DNA from: Caldifarciminota bacterium
GTDB taxonomy: Bacteria > WOR-3 > Hydrothermia > UBA1063 > CAJXJZ01
DNA length: 13,221 nucleotides
Assembly: GCA_027073945.1 (NCBI GenBank)
Contig: JALTEL010000031.1
Span: forward strand, 1 to 13,221
Direction of reading: 5' to 3'
The translations under genes were made by a program, and so were the position numbers. This document shows, piece after piece, positions 7,446 through 13,221 of the stretch. The notes below the pieces were generated by a model, which saw nothing but the letters and a program-made list of their open reading frames with translations, did not search any database and was not told the DNA's origin. Numbering within the stretch: the first letter of the stretch is position 1; every line of letters starts with the position of its first letter.

Positions 7446-9365
7446 ATGAGAGGTTTTAGAACGGATTATCTAAAGGATACAGAGCTTGACAGATTAAAGG
7501 AACTTGCACGAGTTGTAAGAGGTGATATACTTAAAATGACAACAATAGCTCAATCCGGGCACCCCGGTGGCGCCATGTCCTCTGTTGACATGTTTCTTGT
7601 TGTCTATAATTACGCCAATATAAATCCGAAAGAGCCCGACATGGAGGGCAGAGATTACATTGTGGTAAGTCATGGCCATACGTCTGCCGGGGTTTATGCC
7701 GTGCTGGCACGAGCAGGTTTCTTCAACATAGATGATGTGATAAGTTATTTTAGGCTTGCAGGCTCTCCTTTTGAGGGGCATGTTGAAAGAGAAATCCCCG
7801 GTGTGGAGTGGACAACCGGAAATCTTGGCCAGGGCCTGTCCGCAGGCTGCGGATTTGCACTTGCGAGCAAGCTTAAAGGTTATAAAAATGATATATTCGT
7901 ATTTATGGGAGATGCCGAACAGGCAAAAGGGCAGGTGGCAGAAGCGAGGAGATTTGCAAGAAAATATAATTTAAACAATATAACAGTTCTTATTGATTTC
8001 AACAGGAGACAGATATCCGGTAAAACCTTTGAGATTATGCCCGTTAACATTGCCGATAATTACAGGTCAGACGGCTGGAAGGTTATTGAAATAGACGGTC
8101 ATGACCCGCAGGCCATTTACAGTGCCGTAGTAGAGTCCAAAAAATACGAGGAATCACCCGTGGCCATTATTGGGAATACGGTGATGGGCAAGGGTATTTC
8201 GTTTATGGAAGGTGACGAGGCGTTTCATGGGAAGCCACTTTCAGTTGAACAGCTCAGAAAGGCGCTTTTAGAGCTTGACCTGCCTTTTGATTTGAATAAA
8301 TATCTTGAAAGGCGAGATAGTAAAAAATTTCCTGTTTTTAAGCGGAAGCTTACTTATCCCGTTAAGGTGAATACAGGGAAGCCCGTTGTTTACACCCCTG
8401 AAGATAAACTTGACAACAGAACAGCGCTTGGCAAAGCTCTCCTCAGTGTTGCTGAGGCAACATCCGAGATTCCCGATGCAACCTCTGTGCTTGCCTTTGA
8501 CTGCGATTTAAAGGGCTCTGTAAAATTAAACTATTTTGCAAAGAAATTTCCGGATTTATTTATAGAATCCGGTGTTACCGAACATAATACGGCAACGGTT
8601 GCAGGTAGTGCGTCTCTTCTTGGATATGTAAGTGTCTTCGGAGATTTTGGTGTGTTTGGGGTGGATGAAACTTACAACCAGCAGAGACTCAACGATATCA
8701 ACAAAGCGAATTTAAAGTTATTTGTTACTCATCTCGGCATTGATGTCGGAGAAGACGGCAAGACCCATCATTGTGTTGATTATCTCGGTGCAATGAGGAA
8801 TCTGTACGGATTTAAGGCTGTGGTTCCGGCATGCCCCAATCAAACCGATAGAATTGTCAGGTATGTGCTCTCTCGCTATGGCAATTTTCTTGTTGGTGTC
8901 GGGAGGTCAAAAATCCCGATTATCCTTAAAGAAGACGGAAGTCCCTTTTTTGATGAGAATTATACTTATGAATTTGGCAAGTTTGATATTCTTCGCAGCG
9001 GTGAAAGAATCGCACTTGTTGCCTATGGCACTACTGCATCAAAGGCCGTTCGTGTATGGGAACTTTTGAAGGAACATAAGCTTGATATAGAGGTTATTAA
9101 TATAGCTTCTCCGAACTACATAACCGATGAACTTGGTAATCATTTGCTGAGTTTTGATTCGGTCTATACTTACGAAGACCACAACAAGTACACAGGACTC
9201 GGCAGTTCTCTTGCAGCGAATTTGATTAGAATGGGATATAAAGGGCACTTTTACAGTTTGGGGCTGTCCGATTATGCCCCATCCGGCAGTGCAAAGGATT
9301 TATTTTCATTATTGGGTTTAAGCGCTGAGAAAGTAAGAGATTTTATATTAGGCAAGGAGGTGTGA
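7446..9365 (+). CDS. tkt: Transketolase, single-chain, 639 aa
   Basis: This thiamine-diphosphate enzyme moves two-carbon ketol units between sugar phosphates in the non-oxidative pentose phosphate pathway. All three domains are in one chain: the diphosphate-binding domain (to about 285), the pyrimidine-binding domain (about 320-495) and the C-terminal domain. Active-site residues that can be matched to characterised transketolases include His39 (SGHPG), His78, His112, His261 (FHGKPL), Arg325, catalytic Glu379, His429, Asp437 and His441 (GEDGKTHH), and Arg487. The cofactor motif is altered: G155-D156-A157 stands where GDG is usual, with metal-ligand Asn186 retained in a DFN setting. The usual REH before the catalytic Glu reads TEH, and THD reads THL (Leu430). 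The enzyme is therefore probably active but divergent. Start ATG 7446 has a strong Shine-Dalgarno. The gene heads a six-gene unit; 1 base separates it from the next gene. Confidence 0.93.
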   Translation: MRGFRTDYLKDTELDRLKELARVVRGDILKMTTIAQSGHPGGAMSSVDMFLVVYNYANINPKEPDMEGRDYIVVSHGHTSAGVYAVLARAGFFNIDDVISYFRLAGSPFEGHVEREIPGVEWTTGNLGQGLSAGCGFALASKLKGYKNDIFVFMGDAEQAKGQVAEARRFARKYNLNNITVLIDFNRRQISGKTFEIMPVNIADNYRSDGWKVIEIDGHDPQAIYSAVVESKKYEESPVAIIGNTVMGKGISFMEGDEAFHGKPLSVEQLRKALLELDLPFDLNKYLERRDSKKFPVFKRKLTYPVKVNTGKPVVYTPEDKLDNRTALGKALLSVAEATSEIPDATSVLAFDCDLKGSVKLNYFAKKFPDLFIESGVTEHNTATVAGSASLLGYVSVFGDFGVFGVDETYNQQRLNDINKANLKLFVTHLGIDVGEDGKTHHCVDYLGAMRNLYGFKAVVPACPNQTDRIVRYVLSRYGNFLVGVGRSKIPIILKEDGSPFFDENYTYEFGKFDILRSGERIALVAYGTTASKAVRVWELLKEHKLDIEVINIASPNYITDELGNHLLSFDSVYTYEDHNKYTGLGSSLAANLIRMGYKGHFYSLGLSDYAPSGSAKDLFSLLGLSAEKVRDFILGKEV

Positions 9366-9366
9366 T

Positions 9367-10119
9367 ATGTTCTCTTTAACTTTCTGGATTATTGTTGTTG
9401 TCATAATCTTGCTGGCAACTATGATAAGGATATTGAGGGAATATGAAAGAGGTGTCATTTTCAGGCTCGGAAGACTGATAAACGTAAAAGGTCCGGGGCT
9501 TATCCTGCTCATACCATTTGTTGATAAAATGATAAAGGTATCTTTGAGAATAATAGTACTGGATGTACCCTCTCAGGATGTAATAACAAAGGACAATGTG
9601 TCTGTTCAGGTTAATGCTGTTGTGTATTTCAGGGTCGTGGACCCTAATAAGGCTGTTGTGGAGGTGCAGGACTATATGTATGCGACTTCCCAGCTCGCTC
9701 AAACCACGCTCAGAAGCGTATTGGGAGAAGTGGAACTTGATCAGCTCCTCTCGAGCAGGGAGCAGTTGAATCAAAAATTACAGCAGATTATTGACGAAGC
9801 CACGGACCCATGGGGCATAAAGGTTACTGCAGTGGAGATAAAGCATGTTGATTTGCCACAGGAGATGCAAAGGGCAATGGCAAGGCAGGCCGAGGCTGAA
9901 AGAGAAAGAAGGGCAAAGATAATAAATGCCGAAGGTGAATTCCAGGCCTCCCAGAAACTCGCGGACGCTGCAAAAGTGCTGGCCGAAGACCCCATTACCA
10001 TTCAACTCAGATATTTGCAAACTCTTTCTGAAATATCAACTGAAAATTCATCTACAATTGTATTCCCTGTACCCATTGAATTTTTTAGAATTTTTACAAA
10101 TAAAGGGGCGAAGTCTTAA
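9367..10119 (+). CDS. Slipin (stomatin/prohibitin SPFH-domain membrane protein), 250 aa
   Basis: This SPFH protein probably forms ring-shaped oligomers at the inner membrane and organises membrane microdomains or associated proteases. One membrane segment lies at about residues 5-22, followed directly by the SPFH domain, which opens with [12 protein letters not shown] and includes the [16 protein letters not shown] strand typical of slipins. A charged helical region with [21 protein letters not shown] sequence (about 175-205) is the usual coiled-coil segment. The length is normal for bacterial and archaeal slipins. These genes are often paired with an NfeD protease or membrane protein, but no nfeD lies on either side here. 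The ATG at 9367 is preceded by AAGGAGGTG (9354-9362) inside the end of the transketolase gene. The next start codon follows its stop codon directly. Confidence 0.92.
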   Translation: MFSLTFWIIVVVIILLATMIRILREYERGVIFRLGRLINVKGPGLILLIPFVDKMIKVSLRIIVLDVPSQDVITKDNVSVQVNAVVYFRVVDPNKAVVEVQDYMYATSQLAQTTLRSVLGEVELDQLLSSREQLNQKLQQIIDEATDPWGIKVTAVEIKHVDLPQEMQRAMARQAEAERERRAKIINAEGEFQASQKLADAAKVLAEDPITIQLRYLQTLSEISTENSSTIVFPVPIEFFRIFTNKGAKS

Positions 10120-11667
10120 GTGGTTTCTCATGTCCTTTCCGGTTCAGTAATAGGCGTTGAGGGATATTTTGTAGAAGTTGAAGTGGATATACAAACTCAA
10201 ATTCCCGGGTTTGTAATTGTGGGTCTTCCTGAAGGTGCTGTCAAGGAATCCAAAGAAAGGGTAATGTCTGCCATAAAAAACTCCGGTTATAAGATACCTC
10301 CGAGAAAGATAATAGTAAATTTGGCACCTGCGGATATAAAAAAGGAAGGAGCTCTTTTTGACCTGCCTATAGCCATAGGTATTTTGAGAGCAACAGGGTA
10401 CATACATAATGATAGAAAAATCGTAGTTATAGGGGAGCTGTCACTTGACGGGAGAATTAAACATGCAAGAGGTATTCTGCCCATAGCCAGTGCGGTTAAA
10501 ACACAGGACGCAAGAGATATGCTTGTACCGATGGAAAATGGAAAAGAAGCGGCAATGGTGGAGGGAATCAATGTTTATACAAGCGAGACCCTTGATGAGG
10601 CTGTGCATTTTTTGAACGGAGAACTTGAGAAACAGCCCGTTCATGTTGACAGAGAGAGTTTTTTTGAAGTATCTTCTGCGTATAATGTGGATTTCAGCGA
10701 AGTAAAAGGCCAGGAACATGTAAAGAGAGCTCTTGAAGTTGCAGCTGCCGGAGGGCACAATATCCTTATGATAGGGCCTCCCGGGTCGGGCAAGACAATG
10801 CTTGCCAGAAGGCTTCCCACAATTCTGCCAGGTATTACGCTGAGCGAGGCGATTGAGACCACAAAGATTCATTCTGTTGCAGGATTTTTGAGAAGCGATG
10901 AAGCTATAATAGGAACAAGGCCGTTCAGGTCTCCGCACCATACGATTTCAAATGCCGGCTTAATAGGTGGAGGTAGTATCCCGAGGCCCGGCGAGGTATC
11001 CCTTGCACACAACGGTGTGTTGTTTCTTGATGAACTGCCGGAATTCAGTCAGAAGGTAATTGAAGTGCTGAGACAGCCGCTTGAGGACGGCCATGTCACT
11101 ATTTCAAGGGCAAAACTTTCCATTACTTATCCTGCGAGATTTATGTTGGTTGCAGCTATGAACCCCTGTCCCTGCGGTTATTTGACAGACCCGTATCACA
11201 AATGCACCTGCACACCATCTGAGATAAAGCGATACCATTCCAGGATTTCAGGTCCTCTTCTTGATAGAATAGATATTCATGTCGAGGTCCCTGCGGTGAG
11301 GTATGAAGATCTGAAGAAGAAAAAGGAGGGCGAGCCCTCGTCTGTTGTGCGCTCACGCGTGGAGAAAGCGAGAGCTATTCAACTGAATAGGTTCAATACA
11401 GAACAGGGTGTTTATTTTAACGCACACATGCAGCAGAGGCACATAAAAAAATACTGCAAGGTGGATGAGCAGTCAGAGAATATTCTTAAAATAGCTGTGG
11501 AAAAATTAGGGTTGTCTGCAAGGGCATATCACAGGGTATTAAAAGTGGCGAGAACCATTGCAGACCTTGAGGGCGTTGATGATATACAGACATATCATGT
11601 GCAGGAGGCTATTCAGTACAGAACACTGGATAGAGAAAACTGGTTTATGCAGAAAATTACCTTTTGA
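10120..11667 (+). CDS. comM: ComM/YifB family Mg-chelatase-like AAA+ ATPase, 515 aa
   Basis: ComM is a hexameric AAA+ motor that drives branch migration during integration of DNA in natural transformation; the family is widespread and also occurs in bacteria not known to be competent. The N-terminal ChlI/Lon-like domain (about 1-170) contains IPGFVIVGLPEGAVKESKER. The ATPase core has Walker A GPPGSGKT (219-226) and Walker B with Asp304-Glu305 (LFLDELPEF). A four-cysteine cluster, Cys350, 352, 362 and 364 (CPCG...CTC), is typical of the family and may bind a metal. The Mg-chelatase C-terminal helical domain (about 415-510) ends with RAYHRVLKVARTIADLEG. The start is a GTG directly after the slipin stop; the resulting N-terminus MVSHVLSGSVIG aligns with the family, and the nearby ATG 10130 is out of frame. 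AAAGGGG (10102-10108) is a distant Shine-Dalgarno. No other competence gene is in view. Confidence 0.94.
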   Translation: MVSHVLSGSVIGVEGYFVEVEVDIQTQIPGFVIVGLPEGAVKESKERVMSAIKNSGYKIPPRKIIVNLAPADIKKEGALFDLPIAIGILRATGYIHNDRKIVVIGELSLDGRIKHARGILPIASAVKTQDARDMLVPMENGKEAAMVEGINVYTSETLDEAVHFLNGELEKQPVHVDRESFFEVSSAYNVDFSEVKGQEHVKRALEVAAAGGHNILMIGPPGSGKTMLARRLPTILPGITLSEAIETTKIHSVAGFLRSDEAIIGTRPFRSPHHTISNAGLIGGGSIPRPGEVSLAHNGVLFLDELPEFSQKVIEVLRQPLEDGHVTISRAKLSITYPARFMLVAAMNPCPCGYLTDPYHKCTCTPSEIKRYHSRISGPLLDRIDIHVEVPAVRYEDLKKKKEGEPSSVVRSRVEKARAIQLNRFNTEQGVYFNAHMQQRHIKKYCKVDEQSENILKIAVEKLGLSARAYHRVLKVARTIADLEGVDDIQTYHVQEAIQYRTLDRENWFMQKITF

Positions 11668-11672
11668 ATTAA

Positions 11673-12461
11673 ATGAAAAATAAGATCTCTCTGTTCTCTT
11701 CTTTTCTCTTTATGCTATTCCTTTTTATTTTTTCCATTATACCTCAGGGCAAACACCCTGTGGGCATTTCTTGGTTTGATAAAATTGCCCATTTTGTAGC
11801 ATTTTTGCTGCTGTATTATACAATTGTGGAAGGGATGGGAAAGAAAAGGTCTCAGGCCCTTATTTTTTCATTGGTGCTTGGACTTGTCACCGAAGGTGTG
11901 CAGCTATTTTTGCCATGGAGAGAGGGCTCTCTGTATGACCTTACTGCGGATATAAGCGGCATAATTTTAGGATTTTTATTTATGCATAAAAGCTTTAAAG
12001 ACAAATTCTCAATTGCCGTTTCCACAATGTTTCCCGTAGGATATGTAAAATACGGCCCGGGCACACTGGCAGCTCTGTTAACGTCCGCTTTCATATATTT
12101 TTTAAAGTTCAATGTCTTTTTGATTGTGGAAATAGCCGTTCTCATCCTTTTTACAGGCATCATATCTTCGGGAAAATCCGCTGTGCTGCTTGAAAATAAT
12201 GACCCTGCTCAGGTAGTCATTGACGAGGCGGCAGGCATGCTTTTCGCACTGGTTTTTCATAACACAGGGGTTTTACAGGTATTATTTGCATTTTTCTTTT
12301 TCAGGATTTATGATATAGTAAAACCATTGGGCATCAGAAAAATGGAAAAACTGCCGGGAGGCATAGGAATAATGATGGATGATGTTATTGCCGGTGTATA
12401 TGCAAACCTCTCGGTGTTTATTGTTTTCTTTTTGTTTAGATATATAAAAGGAGGTATGTAA
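11673..12461 (+). CDS. Fusion of VanZ-like membrane domain and phosphatidylglycerophosphatase A, 262 aa
   Basis: Two membrane domains share one frame. Residues 1 to about 105 match the VanZ-like family: four likely membrane segments, D36-KIAH (His40), and the E74...Q77...R83...D89...D93 series around TEGVQLFLPWREGSLYD. Residues about 110-262 match PgpA, which removes the terminal phosphate from phosphatidylglycerophosphate to make phosphatidylglycerol. Its signatures are GPGT (128-131), VIDEAAGM (Asp184-Glu185), RIYDIVKPLGIRKME, and GGIGIMMDD (Asp236-Asp237), so all recognisable PgpA motifs are intact. The C-terminal half alone has normal PgpA length. The VanZ family has unclear biochemistry and is named after a teicoplanin-resistance gene, so resistance should not be assumed. 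The start ATG lies 5 bases after comM without an evident Shine-Dalgarno. A possible internal start at Met104 could release PgpA alone. The stop TAA abuts the next ATG. Confidence 0.88.
   Translation: MKNKISLFSSFLFMLFLFIFSIIPQGKHPVGISWFDKIAHFVAFLLLYYTIVEGMGKKRSQALIFSLVLGLVTEGVQLFLPWREGSLYDLTADISGIILGFLFMHKSFKDKFSIAVSTMFPVGYVKYGPGTLAALLTSAFIYFLKFNVFLIVEIAVLILFTGIISSGKSAVLLENNDPAQVVIDEAAGMLFALVFHNTGVLQVLFAFFFFRIYDIVKPLGIRKMEKLPGGIGIMMDDVIAGVYANLSVFIVFFLFRYIKGGM
11969..11984 (+). other. Possible internal translation start for the PgpA half
   Basis: An in-frame ATG (11982-11984, Met104) lies between the VanZ-like and PgpA domains. AGGA (11969-11972) sits 9 bases upstream as a weak ribosome site. 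Starting there would yield about 159 residues, the usual size of a stand-alone PgpA. This is suggestive only; short AGGA strings are common. Confidence 0.25.
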
Positions 12462-12752
12462 ATGAAGTACAACATAGTGGCGCGGAACATAGAACTGACC
12501 GATTCACTGAAAGACTACATAAACAAGAGACTGGAAGGACTTGAAAGATATTCTCATCATATTATGGACGGGGAGATGACTGTTGAGGAGTTAAGGGGCA
12601 GGTATATCACACAGTTTGTTATAAATATGAAGGGTTCGGTTATAACGGCTAAGTGCGAGCGAAAAGACCTTTACGAATCAATAGACGGTCTTAAGGATAA
12701 GTTAAAAACCCAGCTGACCAAATACGAGGATAAACTAAGAGAAAGAAAGTAA
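12462..12752 (+). CDS. hpf: Short ribosome hibernation promoting factor (HPF/YfiA family), 96 aa
   Basis: This small protein binds the decoding region of the 30S subunit and silences ribosomes during starvation or stationary phase. The whole sequence fits the S30AE fold: an opening strand MKYNIVARNIELT, helix 1 (SLKDYINKRLEGLERY), a central sheet (GEMTVEELRGRYITQFVINM...ITAKCE) and a Lys/Arg-rich C-terminal helix (about 70-96). At 96 residues it is the short form and lacks the C-terminal dimerisation domain of long HPF, so ribosome dimerisation by this protein alone is not expected. A very strong Shine-Dalgarno (AAAAGGAGGT, 12446-12455) lies in the last codons of the preceding gene, and its stop codon abuts this ATG. 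The strong site could allow higher output than from its neighbours. It is followed after 5 bases by hprK. Confidence 0.92.
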   Translation: MKYNIVARNIELTDSLKDYINKRLEGLERYSHHIMDGEMTVEELRGRYITQFVINMKGSVITAKCERKDLYESIDGLKDKLKTQLTKYEDKLRERK

Positions 12753-12757
12753 AAACA

Positions 12758-13221
12758 GTGCTGCTCTCGGATATTTTAAATACTGGAAAGACAAAATGGC
12801 AGCTTGAACTTGTAGCTGGCGGGGATTATATAGAAAGAGCATTAAAGACCCACAGAATCTCAAGACCGGGTGTGTTTTTAACAGGGTTTGAAAAGGGGTT
12901 TGACAGAGATAGAATTCAGTTGCTTGGGGGTACTGAATATACCTATCTGAACTCGCTTTCGGATGCTTCTAAAAAATCTGCGCTTCACAGACTGTTTTCG
13001 AAGAGAATCCCCGCTGTTATTATTGCCAGAGGGATTAAGCCCATGCCTTACATGTTGGAATTGTCAGGTTCATTCAAGGTCCCCCTGTTTGTCACTCCTG
13101 TTGAGACGCACTACTTAGAGGAGGAATTGAGTGATTTTCTGTCATTCAACTTCGCCAGAAGGTCAGTGATGCATGGTACGCTTATTGATGTACATGGGGT
13201 TGGAATTATGCTGACAGGGCC
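12758..13221 (+). CDS. hprK: HPr kinase/phosphorylase, N-terminal part (3' end outside window)
   Basis: HprK phosphorylates and dephosphorylates a serine of HPr or HPr-like proteins, coupling carbon status to regulation. The visible 154 codons cover the N-terminal domain: R36-P-G (the RPGVFLTGF block), DRIQLLGGTEYTYL, a RIPAVIIARGIKPMP block, and the segment containing His139 (MHGTLIDVHGVGIMLTG). The window ends inside the start of the P-loop (TG then CC., consistent with T-G-P-S-G-x-G-K-S), so the kinase domain and its catalytic residues cannot be seen. The domain length before the P-loop is normal for the family, which totals about 310 residues. GTG 12758 is the only usable start: an in-frame stop lies at 12731-12733, and the next ATG is far inside conserved sequence. 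No clear Shine-Dalgarno precedes it, so coupling to hpf is likely. No HPr or PTS gene is in view. Confidence 0.92.
   Translation, partial: MLLSDILNTGKTKWQLELVAGGDYIERALKTHRISRPGVFLTGFEKGFDRDRIQLLGGTEYTYLNSLSDASKKSALHRLFSKRIPAVIIARGIKPMPYMLELSGSFKVPLFVTPVETHYLEEELSDFLSFNFARRSVMHGTLIDVHGVGIMLTG

Noticed and set aside
9376..9774. Open frame on the minus strand (about 132 codons) across the slipin gene
   Set aside because: It is opposite the conserved SPFH domain and has low-complexity composition without family features; most likely a shadow of slipin codon use.
10441..10941. Long open frame on the minus strand (about 166 codons)
   Set aside because: It lies wholly inside comM, which has clear family motifs on the plus strand. 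The predicted protein has no recognisable domain and there is no ribosome site or promoter for it.
10120..11667. Magnesium chelatase for chlorophyll synthesis
   Set aside because: The N-terminal ChlI/Lon-like domain, four-cysteine cluster and overall length are those of ComM/YifB; no chelatase H or D subunit is present.
11673..12461. VanZ similarity read as glycopeptide resistance
   Set aside because: VanZ-like domains are widespread and no van ligase, dehydrogenase or regulator genes are nearby. The fused PgpA points to membrane lipid metabolism.
1..13221. tRNA, rRNA, CRISPR array, insertion sequence or phage elements
   Set aside because: Nearly the whole window is coding. The two short gaps hold only hairpins and promoter-like elements, and I saw no spaced direct repeats, transposase motifs or cloverleaf-like sequence.

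Overview
The window is a gene-dense bacterial segment with every convincing gene on the plus strand. It is moderately AT-rich by eye. The widest intergenic spaces are about 80 and 130 bases; all other junctions are gaps of at most 5 bases or short overlaps. The gene set mixes a tungsten-type aldehyde oxidoreductase, secreted beta-sandwich proteins with a type IX-like C-terminal tail, transketolase, slipin, ComM and HPr kinase. This suggests an anaerobic bacterium from, or near, the FCB/candidate-phylum space (for example WOR-3-like or Cloacimonetes-like lineages). That placement is inference: the window holds no rRNA or other firm phylogenetic marker.

Layout. (1) 1-972 is the C-terminal half of an aldehyde:ferredoxin oxidoreductase family protein, followed by a hairpin. 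(2) 1056-7313 is a three-gene unit with overlapping ends: an FG-GAP/VCBS-type secreted protein, a tRNA nucleotidyltransferase/poly(A) polymerase with an HD domain, and a 1255-residue secreted multidomain protein (two cleaved-adhesin/MAM-like domains, Ig/CARDB-like linkers, a CBM9-like domain and a T9SS-like tail). A consensus-like promoter sits directly on the first start codon, and a perfect 9-bp hairpin follows the last gene. (3) 7446 to the window end is a tightly packed six-gene unit: transketolase, slipin, ComM, a VanZ-PgpA fusion protein, short ribosome hibernation factor, and HPr kinase/phosphorylase (cut off at its P-loop). It has its own promoter of the same architecture and a strong Shine-Dalgarno sequence.

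How the genes fit together. The second unit mixes an essential tRNA-maturation enzyme with exported surface proteins, which looks like transcriptional convenience rather than a pathway. The third unit joins central carbon metabolism (transketolase), membrane organisation and phospholipid synthesis (slipin, PgpA), DNA processing (ComM), and stress/nutrient control (hibernation factor, HprK). The hpf-hprK pair recalls the proteobacterial rpoN-hpf-ptsN-hprK neighbourhood, but without rpoN or ptsN here. I see no RNA genes, CRISPR array, insertion sequence or phage gene. The most unusual item is the single reading frame joining a VanZ-like membrane domain to phosphatidylglycerophosphatase A.
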